Counted from the stretch's first letter, positions 35,839-45,008 are shown. The stretch is 64,000 nucleotides of DNA from Bacillus sp. THAF10 (GCF_009363695.1 NZ_CP045403.1:2150001-2214000), one strand, 5' to 3'. The notes: a model not told the origin generated them from the sequence alone. Program-made: numbers and translations.

Positions 35839-37005
35839 ATGATGAATCAGCAAACAAAGATTCTAATTCTGACTGCATCTTACGGTAATGGACACATACA
35901 AGTAGCCCGTTCACTTTATGACGAATGCATAAGGAGGGGTTTTACGTGTACAAAAATATGTAACTTGTATTCAGAATCACACCCTTTTATTACAGAAATT
36001 ACAGAAAAGCTTTATTCTAAAAGCTTTTCATACGGTAAACACTTTTATAAGCTTTTCTATTACGGAACAGATAAAGCATCACGTAAAAAGCTTTTACGAT
36101 GGTACTATTCCTATGGCTACAAGCGTTTATCTTTATTAATAGAGCAAGAAAAACCAGATATTATCATTAACACCTTTCCCATTAATGCTGTTCCTGAGTT
36201 TAGGAAGAAAACAGGAACGTTTATCCCAACCTTTACTATTCTCACTGATTACTGCCTGCATAGACTGTGGCTTCATGAGGACATCGACAAATACTTTGTG
36301 GCTACAGAAGAATTACGCCAATCTCTATTAACTAATGGGGTTTGTTCCTCCAAAATTCATGTAACCGGCATTCCAATCAGACCAATATTTTATGAAGAAA
36401 AAAACAGGGATGAACTATTTAGGAAGTATCGTTTTTCTTCAACAGAAAAATTAATTCTTTTATCTGCCGGTGCAAATGGTGTCATGAAAAATGTAAAGGA
36501 GGTAAGTAAATCTATATTAGAGAGCACTACCTATCAAATGGCGGTAGTATGTGGAACAAATCAATCACTATATGAAGAGCTTTCTTCATTGCAAAAAATG
36601 TATCCCGATAGATTTAAGGCATTTTGCTATGTGGAAAGAATGGATGAACTACATGCAATTTCAAGTGTTCTAGTGAGTAAACCTGGGGGCATCACATTGA
36701 CTGAAGCCACTGCCATTGGTAAACCTTTAATCTTATTCCGTCCAGTACCAGGTCAAGAAAAAGAAAATGCTCGTTATTTTGAAAACAAAGGAGCTGCATT
36801 AATTGTGCAAAATCAGGAACAACTTACCGAAACCATTCATTCTCTTTTAGAAAATAAAGCATGGCAAGATTCCATTTCCCTGGCATTAACAAGACTAAAT
36901 AAACCTCATTCACAAAAAAGTATTCTTGATGATATTCTTATCGAAAGTAGTAAAGTATCCAGTTTTTCACCAATGAGAGTTAAAAAAGAACAGCTTGGAA
37001 ACTAA
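35839..37005 (+). CDS. ugtP: Processive diacylglycerol glucosyltransferase
   Basis: A 388-residue GT28-type glycosyltransferase of the UgtP/YpfP family, which adds glucose from UDP-glucose to diacylglycerol to make glycolipids and the lipoteichoic acid anchor. The N-terminal LTASYGNGH motif, VTGIPIRPIF in the middle and the nucleotide-sugar motif KPGGITLTEATAIGKP near residues 285-300 are all intact. In B. subtilis UgtP also links nutrient status to division. Length matches the family. It is a single gene, and the last codons lie in the terminator stem shared with the convergent methyltransferase gene. Confidence 0.95.
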   Translation: MMNQQTKILILTASYGNGHIQVARSLYDECIRRGFTCTKICNLYSESHPFITEITEKLYSKSFSYGKHFYKLFYYGTDKASRKKLLRWYYSYGYKRLSLLIEQEKPDIIINTFPINAVPEFRKKTGTFIPTFTILTDYCLHRLWLHEDIDKYFVATEELRQSLLTNGVCSSKIHVTGIPIRPIFYEEKNRDELFRKYRFSSTEKLILLSAGANGVMKNVKEVSKSILESTTYQMAVVCGTNQSLYEELSSLQKMYPDRFKAFCYVERMDELHAISSVLVSKPGGITLTEATAIGKPLILFRPVPGQEKENARYFENKGAALIVQNQEQLTETIHSLLENKAWQDSISLALTRLNKPHSQKSILDDILIESSKVSSFSPMRVKKEQLGN

Positions 37006-37027
37006 ATGCTATAGCTTCCAAGCTGTT
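36989..37027. terminator. Bidirectional terminator
   Basis: AACAGCTTGGAA and TTCCAAGCTGTT form a perfect 12-bp stem between the convergent ugtP and methyltransferase genes. The left arm is inside the ugtP coding sequence. Confidence 0.85.
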
Positions 37028-37029
37028 GT

Positions 37030-37713
37030 TTACTCACCCTTTTCCAGCATAAACACCCACATAAAGGTTAAAGACTGCTGTAAAATACGGGGAAGAGAAG
37101 ATGGATTAATTTTTTTCACTTCTTCTTTGTATACAGGCATCCCATCAAGAAGGTTCCACCCATTTTCTAATGCTAGTCTCTCAAATTCCCAAGGCATCAT
37201 CGTATTGCAAATAGCATTTTGATTATACAGACGAGGAAAGCTATGACCTCTTGGACCAGCTGTCGGACCAAGCAAGCCAATAAACAATTTTCCAGCTGGC
37301 TTAAGTACATTGTGAAACTCCTGCAGTACCTCTAAAGGCTTTTCTACCCATTCGATAGAATTAATTGCCATAATAGCATCAAAGGATTCTTTTTCAAGAG
37401 CTAGGTTAGTTAGATCTCCTTTTTGGAAATGGATGTTTTGATGCACTCTTTTTCTTTTCGCTCGTTCAATCATGTTTTCAGCAATGTCCATTCCCGTTAC
37501 TATATAGCCATTTTCTGCAAGTAGTAAGGAGCCAAATCCATCTCCGCAACCTGCATCAAGTACAACCGACCCAGTAGCTAACCTCTCCTTTAGGAAAGGT
37601 ATAATCGTCTTTCTGCTACCGTTTAACCACATGTTTTCACTATTTTCATGCCAGAATTCTGCACGCTCATTCCATGCTTTTTCTGTCTCTTCATTCCAAT
37701 TGTATTTCTGCAT
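37030..37713 (-). CDS. Class I SAM-dependent methyltransferase
   Basis: A 227-residue methyltransferase of the small-molecule type. Motif I is VVLDAGCGDGFGS and the acidic motif II is VTGMDIAENM. MAINSIEWVEKPLEVLQEF follows. No target-recognition domain is seen, so a small-molecule or lipid substrate is possible. It is a single gene with AAGGGGG before the ATG. Confidence 0.85.
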   Translation of the reverse strand: MQKYNWNEETEKAWNERAEFWHENSENMWLNGSRKTIIPFLKERLATGSVVLDAGCGDGFGSLLLAENGYIVTGMDIAENMIERAKRKRVHQNIHFQKGDLTNLALEKESFDAIMAINSIEWVEKPLEVLQEFHNVLKPAGKLFIGLLGPTAGPRGHSFPRLYNQNAICNTMMPWEFERLALENGWNLLDGMPVYKEEVKKINPSSLPRILQQSLTFMWVFMLEKGE

Positions 37714-37789
37714 CCCTTCTCCCCCTTGCTTTGAATAATTTTATTCTACTAGGAAACGCTACAATCGTATATAGAAAGGAGGATTTCCC

Positions 37790-38014
37790 ATGAGTGAAAC
37801 CTTTGTGGCAGTTCAAAAAAATGGTGACGGAGACATCACTGGCTTCAAAACATCCACCGGCAGAGTCCTCACCTATCAAGAAGCATTACAAGATGTAAAT
37901 CAAGGCAATGTGATCGGAGCTAATGTGTTTAAAGGAAAGGATGGAGAAATGTATATTAGAGGAAATGCGGATGGAGATCCAAGCAATAACCTTGATCAAT
38001 TACCCATTTTCTAA
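37790..38014 (+). CDS. DUF3892 family protein
   Basis: A 74-residue soluble protein of the DUF3892 type: FVAVQKNGDGDITGFKTSTG and a C-terminal YIRGNADGDPSNNLDQLPIF. The family is small, Bacillus-centred and functionally undefined. AAAGGAGG lies before the ATG. A second small ORF follows 17 bases later and is likely co-transcribed. Confidence 0.8.
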   Translation: MSETFVAVQKNGDGDITGFKTSTGRVLTYQEALQDVNQGNVIGANVFKGKDGEMYIRGNADGDPSNNLDQLPIF

Positions 38015-38031
38015 AAAAAGGAGCGATACGT

Positions 38032-38175
38032 ATGACGAAAAAATTCAACAAAGGCAGTAACAACCAAAACAGCCCTACTAGCAGCTGGATGAATCAATCG
38101 GATAATCCATCTGGAGACAACAGTAAAGGAAACAAACGAAACAAAGATCAAAACGATAAAACACAATTAAATTAG
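38032..38175 (+). CDS. Small hydrophilic Asn/Lys-rich protein
   Basis: A 47-residue ORF, MTKKFNKGSNNQNSPTSSWM at the start, then Asn/Asp/Lys-rich to the end. AAAAGGAGCG lies 5 bases before the ATG. The composition (no hydrophobic core, many Asn/Gln/Lys) resembles small spore-associated proteins, but no family signature is visible. It follows the DUF3892 gene and precedes a terminator. Confidence 0.65.
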   Translation: MTKKFNKGSNNQNSPTSSWMNQSDNPSGDNSKGNKRNKDQNDKTQLN

Positions 38176-38184
38176 AGCTAGATT

Positions 38185-38220
38185 AAGCCCCCCGATTAAT
38201 CGTTAATCTGGAGGCTTTTA
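38185..38220. terminator. Convergent terminator
   Basis: AAGCC with GGCTT and an inner CGATTAA/TTAATCTG arm; a T-run follows on the plus strand. It separates the DUF3892 unit from fetB. Confidence 0.65.
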
Positions 38221-38970
38221 TCTTATACGCACCAATTGCATTCTATCAGTAAATAGCGTTTTGTATGACAGAAATCCAAGCATTGTGCTAGTAACTGCAG
38301 CAGTTGTTAACAACAAGAAGACAATCAACAATTGAAATTGCACCGCTTGAATGGGACTTGCACCTGCAATAATTTGTCCGCTCATCATTCCGGGTAATTG
38401 AACTAATCCAATTGTTTTTTGACTTTCAATTGTTGGAATCATACTTGCTTTAATTGCTTGAATCAATTGGTTATGTACAGCCTGCTTCGGAGTTCCTCCT
38501 AACGAGAGAACCAAATCAATTTCATCCTCTCTCGATTCCACTTCAGAGGTAAAACGATTTAAAAAAAGTATTCCAAGCACCATAGAATTACCAATAATCA
38601 TGCCACTTATAGGAATGATATATTGTGCTGTAGGAGGAGTAATTTCAAGTCCAAGCAAAATCCCTTGTGTTAAGACCTCAATAACAATGAAGGTGAACGC
38701 AACCTTCCACACAATCCCTTTTATTGGTGTTTTCTTTCTTGCTACATTTTGTACGGCAGCCCCGATAATGATCATCACCATCAGAATAATAAAAAAGTAG
38801 CCCTCTGACTCAAAGACAAACGTTAACAAGTAACCAACAATAAACAATTGTATAATGGAACGAATGACTGCAATGCTCGTATCTTTTTCTAATCCTAGTC
38901 TGAAGCTTCTTGAAAGAAAAATTGGAATTAATACAAATACAAGTGCCATTCCAAGGGTTATAGGATTCAT
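38218..38970 (-). CDS. fetB: FetB/YbbM-type ABC permease (UPF0014)
   Basis: A 250-residue integral membrane protein with about seven helices and the family blocks ISGMIIGNSM, LSLGGTPKQAV and LPGMMSGQI. E. coli FetAB exports iron and helps against oxidative stress. Its start overlaps the ATPase stop by 4 bases, so the two make one transporter. Metal specificity here is inferred from the family. Confidence 0.88.
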   Translation of the reverse strand: MNPITLGMALVFVLIPIFLSRSFRLGLEKDTSIAVIRSIIQLFIVGYLLTFVFESEGYFFIILMVMIIIGAAVQNVARKKTPIKGIVWKVAFTFIVIEVLTQGILLGLEITPPTAQYIIPISGMIIGNSMVLGILFLNRFTSEVESREDEIDLVLSLGGTPKQAVHNQLIQAIKASMIPTIESQKTIGLVQLPGMMSGQIIAGASPIQAVQFQLLIVFLLLTTAAVTSTMLGFLSYKTLFTDRMQLVRIR

Positions 38971-39692
38971 TCCAGCTCCCCCTTTAAAAATCTTTGTACC
39001 TGCTCAACCTTTGAGTTCTTTATTTTCTCACTTTGACAGGCTTCCATTAACTCTCCATCCATCAAAACCCATGTATAGGTGCCCACCTTTAATGCCTGCT
39101 CAATATTGTGGGTAATCCAGATGATGGTGGTCCCATATTTTTCATTGATTTTCTGAATAAGGTTATTGATTTCCCTTTGGGAGACCTGATCTAAGGAAGC
39201 GGTTATCTCATCCAACAATAAAACCTTAGGCTTATTTACCAGCGTTCTTGCTATCGACACCTTTTGTTTTTGACCACCAGATAGATCTTTTACATTTTGA
39301 AGGATATAGTCCTCTCCAAGTCCAACGATATTTAATATTTCCTTGGCTTCCTTTTCTAAGAGCTCTTTTCCTTGTAGCTTTAATGGTAGAGTAAGATTGT
39401 CATATACATTACCAGAAATCATTGGTGCGCTTTGAAGGGCAATACCGACTAGCCTTCGCAGCTTTAGTGGTTCATACTGCTCTATTGGTTTTTCATTTAT
39501 CCTTATTTCACCGGACGTAAAGGAAAGTAGTCCATTTATCAGCTTTAAAAGGGTGGTTTTCCCTGCTCCAGATGGTCCAACAAGAGTGGTAATTTCGCCA
39601 GCTGCAATCCTTCCTGAAATTCCTTTTAATATATGTACATGATCTTTCTCTGAATAAAAGTGAACATCTTTAAGTAATAAGGGCACACTCAT
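38967..39692 (-). CDS. fetA: FetA/YbbL-type ABC ATPase
   Basis: A 241-residue ABC ATPase with Walker A VGPSGAGKTT, signature LSGGQKQKV, Walker B VLLLDEITASLD and switch WITH. The Walker B Ile in place of Pro (DEIT for DEPT) is typical of this subfamily. It partners the permease encoded next. GGAGGAAATGGG precedes the ATG. Confidence 0.88.
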   Translation of the reverse strand: MSVPLLLKDVHFYSEKDHVHILKGISGRIAAGEITTLVGPSGAGKTTLLKLINGLLSFTSGEIRINEKPIEQYEPLKLRRLVGIALQSAPMISGNVYDNLTLPLKLQGKELLEKEAKEILNIVGLGEDYILQNVKDLSGGQKQKVSIARTLVNKPKVLLLDEITASLDQVSQREINNLIQKINEKYGTTIIWITHNIEQALKVGTYTWVLMDGELMEACQSEKIKNSKVEQVQRFLKGELE

Positions 39693-39749
39693 CCCATTTC
39701 CTCCTCTCCTTACTTATACTATCGTTCCCTTTTTCTCCCTAAAATAAAA

Positions 39750-39767
39750 AACCGGAAAGCTCCGGTT
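39750..39767 (-). terminator. Terminator of topB
   Basis: AACCGGA and TCCGGTT form a 7-bp stem overlapping the topB stop codon; TTTTTATTTTA follows on the minus strand. Confidence 0.75.
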
Positions 39768-41940
39768 ATTTATTTTGAAAGGCAAATTGTACTTTTTCGT
39801 TTTTCCACTCAAGATTTGCGTTAAATATTTTCTCTCCCTTTTTGAAGCCTTTTATTTCTTCTGTTTTTCCTTCCGTTAACAATTTTTTAGCATTAGTGAC
39901 GGAAATGGCTTTCCCAAGTATCTTTTTTGAAATGGTAAAATCACATTGGTTCTCTTTGTAATTGGAACATCCATAAAAGCTTCCTTTGTCAATCACATTT
40001 CCATCACATTTTTTACAAGGGCCTATTTTTGCCCCAAGAGAAGAGGCCCTACCCTTCCCTTTTCCTTTATGCTTATAGGTAAATTCGCTTTTATCAATAC
40101 CTGTAAAATTCCATTCTTCACTAAGCTTTTTTGCATCCTCAATGAGCTTTACTGACAATTTTTTTGCTTGTTCCATAAACTCTCCAGGTGAAGCGTTACC
40201 TTGTCCAATTTCATGGAGCCTTTGCTCCCATTTAGCGGTCATCTCAGGGCTTGCAAGAATACTTGATCCTATTGACTGAATCAGTAGCTTTCCTTTATTT
40301 GTTGCAAACACTTGATTTTTCCTTACTTCGATGTAATTTCTATTCTTTAATACTCCAATAATTCCTGCGCGCGTTGCTTCGGTACCAAGTCCTTCTGTTT
40401 TATGAAGAACCTTTGTCAGTTCACCATCCTCTAAATGCTTCCCTGCAGTCTTCATTACCGTAATTAATTGACCTTCTGTATAACGCTTTGGGGGCTGAGT
40501 TTTGCCCTCTTTTACATGGATATCTTCCACAAGACCGGTTTCTCCTTTTTCTAAGCTTGGAAGATCCTGTTCCTCTTCGTCTTGTGCTTTTTCCTTTTCA
40601 ACTAGTACTTTGCGCCACCCTGACTGAATTTGTTCCTTACCTTTAGAGATGAATTGAGCACGTTGATCCACTAACGTATGTATGGTCGTGTAGTCAAAAA
40701 TGGCTTTTTCAAAATGAGCAGCAATCAGCCTTTTCACAATAAGCGTATAAATTTTCGCCTCTTCTTCAGGGAGTTTTGCCGGATCCTTCACTTGTTCTGT
40801 CGGGATGATGGCATAGTGATCTGTCACCTTTTTTTCATTCACGTATCGTTTATTGTTCATGATAGATTTTGTTGGTAATGGAAAAAAATCCTGGAATGAA
40901 GCATAACCACTTAATTTTTGTAATATTTCTGGAAAGCTTTCAGCCTCTTCTTTTGTCACAAAGCTAGAATCGGACCTTGGGTAGGAAATAATTCCTTTCA
41001 CATAGAGCTTTTGTGCGATTTCCAGTGTCTTTTGTGGTGAGTATTTATACAGACTATTAGCTATAGCTTGGAGGGAAGAAAGGTTAAACAAAAATGGTGG
41101 ATGAAATTCCTTCCGCTCCTTTTCGATGGCTGCAATCGTCGCAGGTTTTCCCTTACAGAATGCAGCAATTTTTTCTGCCATTTCTGAGGTTTCTATTCTT
41201 GACTCGTCATCCTTTTGCCATTTTCCTTGATAAGATTTGCCATCCATACGAAAGTTTGCCATAACCTCCCAAAAAGGCTTTGATTGAAAGTTTTCGATTT
41301 CCAGTTCCCTTTTCACAATTAAAGCAAGGGTAGGGGTTTGTACTCTGCCTGTGGAGAAAACATCTGAAATGCCTTTTTGCTGCAGTAGTAGTGTGTATGC
41401 TCTAGAAGCGTTCATCCCTACTAGCCAATCCGCACAGGATCTGCTTAGGGCTTCATAGTATACATTTCTTGTTTCGTGCTCTTCTAAGAGATTTTCAAAA
41501 CCTTTCTGAACTGCTTTTGGTGTTAAAGAGGAAATCCAAAGGCGTTTAAGTGGTTTATTACAGTTACTTACTAGCAGAATAATACGAATAATTGCCTCTC
41601 CTTCACGCTCTGCATCACCAGCCATAACGACTTCTGTGACTTCAGGGTGATGAACCAGTTTTTTTACAATTTGAAACTGCTTCCACTTTGCCTTTGAAAC
41701 TTTGTGTTGGAATTTTTCAGGAATGATTGGGAGGGTTTGAAGCGACCAGCGCTTCCAATTTTCGTCATACTCTTCCGGGGACAGGAGCTCACATAAGTGA
41801 CCGACAGCCCATGTTAACAGGGCCCCTTGAGGAAACATAGGTTGAGGGGGAATCTCCACATAGCCTTCCTTCTTCTTAAAGGAAAACGGAGCAGCCAGTT
41901 TCAGGCCTTGATCTGGCTTTTCTGCAATAATAAGCTTCAA
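39766..41940 (-). CDS. topB: DNA topoisomerase III
   Basis: A 724-residue type IA topoisomerase. The TTG start at 41940 gives the standard N-terminus MKLIIAEKPDQ and standard length; AGGAG lies 11 bases upstream, and the frame to 42030 is not homologous. TOPRIM residues are seen in AGDAEREGEAI, the catalytic Tyr in ISYPRSDSSF, and a C-terminal zinc-finger-like region in CKKCDGN, YGCSNY and QCDF. It decatenates DNA during replication and recombination. It is a single gene. Confidence 0.95.
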   Translation of the reverse strand: MKLIIAEKPDQGLKLAAPFSFKKKEGYVEIPPQPMFPQGALLTWAVGHLCELLSPEEYDENWKRWSLQTLPIIPEKFQHKVSKAKWKQFQIVKKLVHHPEVTEVVMAGDAEREGEAIIRIILLVSNCNKPLKRLWISSLTPKAVQKGFENLLEEHETRNVYYEALSRSCADWLVGMNASRAYTLLLQQKGISDVFSTGRVQTPTLALIVKRELEIENFQSKPFWEVMANFRMDGKSYQGKWQKDDESRIETSEMAEKIAAFCKGKPATIAAIEKERKEFHPPFLFNLSSLQAIANSLYKYSPQKTLEIAQKLYVKGIISYPRSDSSFVTKEEAESFPEILQKLSGYASFQDFFPLPTKSIMNNKRYVNEKKVTDHYAIIPTEQVKDPAKLPEEEAKIYTLIVKRLIAAHFEKAIFDYTTIHTLVDQRAQFISKGKEQIQSGWRKVLVEKEKAQDEEEQDLPSLEKGETGLVEDIHVKEGKTQPPKRYTEGQLITVMKTAGKHLEDGELTKVLHKTEGLGTEATRAGIIGVLKNRNYIEVRKNQVFATNKGKLLIQSIGSSILASPEMTAKWEQRLHEIGQGNASPGEFMEQAKKLSVKLIEDAKKLSEEWNFTGIDKSEFTYKHKGKGKGRASSLGAKIGPCKKCDGNVIDKGSFYGCSNYKENQCDFTISKKILGKAISVTNAKKLLTEGKTEEIKGFKKGEKIFNANLEWKNEKVQFAFQNK

Positions 41941-42045
41941 TTTGTTAACGACTCCTCTCAGTGTAAAAAAATAAAAGTAGGAAAAGCTTTTGTCATTACT
42001 TTTCCTACGTTCATTATAAAAGCAAAACATGTGTTTGTATAGGTT

Positions 42046-42288
42046 TTAACGAATGATATTTTCCACTGGCACAATGGAGAGGATCGTTATAAGCGGAATC
42101 GCACTTTGTTTTGTTTCTCCCACGATCATATACTCGCCTGAGATAACAGCAAACAACTCCATTTGATAGATGGTCTCTAGATGAGCGAGAAGAGACTGGT
42201 ACACTTGCTCTTCTGTTATTTGTTGGGGCAAAGGGCAATGTTTTATTCTTACAATTACTTCCCTACCTTGAAAATGAGTCCTCAGCAC
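42046..42288 (-). CDS. Protein of unknown function, start uncertain
   Basis: The minus frame is open to 42603, but its upper part lies opposite cspD and its leader. The most convincing start is the GTG at 42288, 8 bases after GGGGAGG, giving an 80-residue protein with a central TEEQVYQSLLAHLETIYQME helix and an Ile-rich C-terminus. The preceding 35 codons (YLVYRSQEGLFLPVLIPG) also look protein-like, so a longer product from an unrecognised start is possible. No family is recognised. Confidence 0.5.
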   Translation of the reverse strand: MLRTHFQGREVIVRIKHCPLPQQITEEQVYQSLLAHLETIYQMELFAVISGEYMIVGETKQSAIPLITILSIVPVENIIR

Positions 42289-42487
42289 AGCTAATCCCTC
42301 CCCTTTTACGATAAATATATGTTTTTTCCCGGGGATTAGCACAGGTAAAAAGAGCCCTTCTTGACTCCTGTAGACTAAATAATGTATATTGAAAGTGTCA
42401 TTTAACCGCTTTCTATAAGATAAGCCTGGTTGTGATAATACACTTTTCTGCACGTTTAGTGCGCTATTTTTAGGAGGAAAAAGTAAA

Positions 42488-42688
42488 ATGCAAAACGGTA
42501 AAGTTAAATGGTTTAACAACGAAAAAGGTTTTGGATTTATCGAAGTGGAAGGTGGAGACGATGTATTCGTACATTTTTCTGCTATCACGGGAGAAGGTTT
42601 CAAATCTTTAGAAGAAGGTCAAGAAGTTTCTTTTGAAATTGTTGAAGGAAACCGTGGACCTCAAGCAGCCAACGTTTCAAAAATTTAA
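42488..42688 (+). CDS. cspD: Cold-shock protein
   Basis: A 66-residue single cold-shock domain with RNP1 (KGFGFIE) and RNP2 (VFVHFSAI) motifs intact. It is an RNA chaperone that melts secondary structure at low temperature. TAGGAGG lies 10 bases before the ATG. As usual for csp genes, a long untranslated leader may lie upstream. Position next to ugtP/topB and ypzA matches B. subtilis cspD. Confidence 0.95.
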   Translation: MQNGKVKWFNNEKGFGFIEVEGGDDVFVHFSAITGEGFKSLEEGQEVSFEIVEGNRGPQAANVSKI

Positions 42689-42723
42689 TTAAAAGGATAT
42701 AAAAAATATATCGCTTAAAAATT

Positions 42724-42754
42724 GAGTTCTCATGCTATGGGAACTCTTTTTTTG
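42724..42754 (+). terminator. cspD terminator
   Basis: GAGTTC and GAACTC with an inner CAT/ATG, followed by TTTTTTT. Confidence 0.85.
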
Positions 42755-42816
42755 TTGGTAATTATGTATAGCTTCCTTCAATATAACCTATTCTAACAAC
42801 AGAAGGAGGCGCAATA

Positions 42817-43092
42817 ATGATAAACAATCATGAACCTAATGATGTACACACTGGATATAATGACCTGCAGCAAGTTCAAGTTTCCATTCAATCTGCTGAA
42901 AAAATGGTGGGATCAGCAACAATGAGCATGGATCCAGACACCCTCGATCATGCAAAAAGAGCCGTTTCCGATGCAAGGTCTCTTCTTCACGATGCCAAGG
43001 CAAATGGTACTGGCTTAGACACAGATTTTCTTCAAAATTGTGAGTTAACGTTAGCACAATGTGAACACCAGCTAAATGAAGCACAAAAATAA
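42817..43092 (+). CDS. ypzA: DUF2564 family protein (YpzA-like)
   Basis: A 91-residue, mostly helical soluble protein (LQQVQVSIQSAEKMVGSATM and ALSDARSLL-like helices). It fits the DUF2564/YpzA group by sequence type, size and position between cspD and ypeQ. AGAAGGAGG precedes the ATG. Function is unknown. The symbol is given by synteny. Confidence 0.75.
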   Translation: MINNHEPNDVHTGYNDLQQVQVSIQSAEKMVGSATMSMDPDTLDHAKRAVSDARSLLHDAKANGTGLDTDFLQNCELTLAQCEHQLNEAQK

Positions 43093-43115
43093 CCGCCGAT
43101 GAGGCGGTTTTTTGT
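43091..43115 (+). terminator. Terminator after ypzA
   Basis: AACCGCC and GGCGGTT form a 7-bp stem, followed by TTTTTTG. Confidence 0.85.
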
Positions 43116-43127
43116 TCATGTGGTCAT

Positions 43128-43313
43128 CTAATTACGTTCTACAAGCTGATCTCCGAGTCTTTTTATCTCAGCTCCTACCGTACAATCATTGATGCAAAAG
43201 GCCTGAGCATGCGTTTTGCCATGATCTTTACGCAATGCTTGTTTTACCAAGCATTCTGTACAGTATGTATCGAGAATTTCACCAACTTCCATCAATATTT
43301 TTTTCCTGTTCAT
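43128..43313 (-). CDS. ypeQ: YpeQ-like zinc-finger protein
   Basis: A protein of about 61 residues with CTEC and CINDC (with a nearby His in KTHAQAFC), a likely zinc-binding set. Starts at 43328 (GTG), 43316 and 43313 are all in frame; 43313 is preferred because AAGGG lies 7 bases upstream. The family is annotated as zinc-finger proteins of unknown role, next to ypeP in B. subtilis as here. Confidence 0.8.
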   Translation of the reverse strand: MNRKKILMEVGEILDTYCTECLVKQALRKDHGKTHAQAFCINDCTVGAEIKRLGDQLVERN

Positions 43314-43334
43314 CATGCTACCCTTCACTCCTAT

Positions 43335-43988
43335 TTACATTAGCATATTACTTTCAATTGGGGTTCCTTCTAACGCTTGCTTTGCCAGCTGATGGGCTTC
43401 ATTATTGTCTTTTCTTGATATACTTTGATACGTTGCTCTAATTTTGAGTACTTTTAGTTTTTCTTCAATTCTGTCTAACCAACGATTAAACAGTTCATCA
43501 TAACAAGGCCATTCCCCTGATAGCTGATTTAATACAACTAGAGAATCCCCCTTAAATGTTACATCCATTGCTCTAATTCCGAGGTGCTCGAGCTGATTTA
43601 CTAGAAAATAGAATGCAGCGTATTCTGCTTCGTTGTTGGAAACAAGCTCTTCAAGCCTTGCATTTATTCGATACCTGTAGTCTTTTCTATTTTGATTATA
43701 ATAAACCACATTTCCGATTCCCGCCAGTTTGGAGTCTACATCATAGCCTCCATCAAAATAAGCAACTACATCTGAAAATCCAACCTCAGATTCTTTTATC
43801 CATTTATTTATTTCTTTTTTTGTCCATTCTCTTCCATCCATATCATAAATGGACAGTCTTTTTACTCTTCCTGTTTTTTCAATATCTTCAGCAAGACGTA
43901 GAACAAGGCGTACGTCCATTTCTTCACTTTTAAAGATTGTCTCGATATGCTTTGGGGTATGATAATGCCATTCTAGCGTCATTTTCAT
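43335..43988 (-). CDS. ypeP: RNase H-like domain protein YpeP
   Basis: A 217-residue protein. The N-terminal 85 residues are of a type unique to the YpeP group. An RNase H-like fold follows (AYFDGGYD, the Glu of NNEAEYAAFYFLV, GDSLVVLNQL and DNNEAHQLA), and these supply the Asp-Glu-Asp-Asp metal set. The first Asp sits in DGGYD, so cleavage activity is possible. The start at 43988 follows GAGAGG; upstream in-frame codons have no site. It follows a zinc-finger gene and faces the RNase HI-like ypdQ. Confidence 0.85.
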   Translation of the reverse strand: MKMTLEWHYHTPKHIETIFKSEEMDVRLVLRLAEDIEKTGRVKRLSIYDMDGREWTKKEINKWIKESEVGFSDVVAYFDGGYDVDSKLAGIGNVVYYNQNRKDYRYRINARLEELVSNNEAEYAAFYFLVNQLEHLGIRAMDVTFKGDSLVVLNQLSGEWPCYDELFNRWLDRIEEKLKVLKIRATYQSISRKDNNEAHQLAKQALEGTPIESNMLM

Positions 43989-44103
43989 AAAACAGGCCTC
44001 TCTCTCCACTTTCATACGCTAATAATTTTGTGTATTCTTATCTTATCACACAAATGTGATAAATATGTTTGTGTAACAATGATGTAACAGGGTGGCTGAT
44101 CAT

Positions 44104-44496
44104 ATGATTGAAGTATATATTGACGGGGCTAGTGCTGGAGACCCAGGTCCTTCAGGGGCTGGTATATTTATTAAAGGACACGGTAAGGCAGAATCATTTA
44201 GTATACCTTTAGGAAGCATGTCAAATCATGCTGCAGAGTTTCATGCATTAGTGGAAGGTTTAAAGATATGCCGTGATAAAGGGTATCATGTGGTGTCATT
44301 TAGAACAGATTCTCAAGCAGTGGAGGCTGCCATGGAAAAGCGTTTTGCAAAGAAGGAAGAATACAAGAACTTGTTAGAGGAAGCATTAAATCTTGCTGAT
44401 AACTTAGAACTCTTTTTTATCAAATGGATTCCAAGCAAGCAAAATAAAATGGCAGATGAGCTTTCTAGAAAAGCCATTAGATTAAATAAGATATAG
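44104..44496 (+). CDS. ypdQ: RNase HI-like protein YpdQ
   Basis: A 130-residue single RNase H domain: YIDGASAGDPGPSGAGIFIK, the Glu in HAAEFHALVEG, FRTDSQAVEAAM and KMADELSRKA, so all four acidic residues are present. The ATG at 44104 is 8 bases after AGGGTGG and gives the normal N-terminus; a GTG at 44092 is less likely. It may degrade RNA in RNA-DNA hybrids, although the B. subtilis homologue was reported to lack clear activity. It is separated from ypeP by a short divergent promoter region. Confidence 0.85.
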   Translation: MIEVYIDGASAGDPGPSGAGIFIKGHGKAESFSIPLGSMSNHAAEFHALVEGLKICRDKGYHVVSFRTDSQAVEAAMEKRFAKKEEYKNLLEEALNLADNLELFFIKWIPSKQNKMADELSRKAIRLNKI

Positions 44497-44510
44497 CTAT
44501 GTGTAAAAAC

Positions 44511-44639
44511 GCTGATAGCTTCCGCAAATGGCTCCGCATCCGCGGGGCAATTTGTAAGCCACCTCGGTTCCGCTTGTGTGGTTTCCAGTCAAGCGCTTCA
44601 TCCTAGAGAAGAGTTTCCGCATTTGCTACAATTATCAGC
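44511..44639. repeat. Bacillaceae-type intergenic repeat, copy 1
   Basis: A 129-bp non-coding element bounded by GCTGATA and TATCAGC, with a TTCCGCAAATGGCTCC / GCATCCGCGGGG core and complementary segments near its right end. It is one of three related copies in the window (46966-47040, 63495-63620). It fills the gap after ypdQ. Confidence 0.65.
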
Positions 44640-44672
44640 TAGAATCGCCTTTACGTTAGCGATTACCTTTCT

Positions 44673-44945
44673 TCAAATAATATTTTTATCCTGAGCCAGT
44701 GCAAAGGCTGCTTGTTGTGTGTAAATCTGTTCTTCTTTAATCATTTCTAAAAAAGACACAAAAAAACTTCCATCAAATTCTTTTTGTGCTTTTAACGTGA
44801 TTTCAATTGCTATATTTACTAAATAATCAGAACTTCCCGTGTAATGCTTTCCAAACTCAATAAAGCCGAGTGAATCTTCTCCGAACTTGAAGCCTTTTGC
44901 GGTAAGCTCTTGAAGGTATTCTTCTGTAGTCCATGATTTTTTCAT
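44673..44945 (-). CDS. Small protein of unknown function (DUF6123-like)
   Basis: A 90-residue soluble protein (MKKSWTTEEYLQELTAKGFKFG at the start), entirely helical in appearance. The ATG at 44945 follows AAGGA by 9 bases; the longer frame to 44981 is less well supported. I associate it tentatively with DUF6123. No function can be assigned. Confidence 0.6.
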   Translation of the reverse strand: MKKSWTTEEYLQELTAKGFKFGEDSLGFIEFGKHYTGSSDYLVNIAIEITLKAQKEFDGSFFVSFLEMIKEEQIYTQQAAFALAQDKNII

Positions 44946-45008
44946 GTATGCCCATCCTTCTTCATCATTCCCTTTTATCATCTTACCGCAAAATTTGTCG
45001 TTTGCCCA

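Noticed and set aside
41941..42030. N-terminal extension of topB to 42030
   Set aside because: The added 30 residues precede the conserved topoisomerase start and lack a binding site; TTG at 41940 fits family length.
42289..42603. Extension of the minus ORF at 42046 across cspD
   Set aside because: The upper part is antisense to the conserved cold-shock gene, and no ribosome site supports an upstream start.
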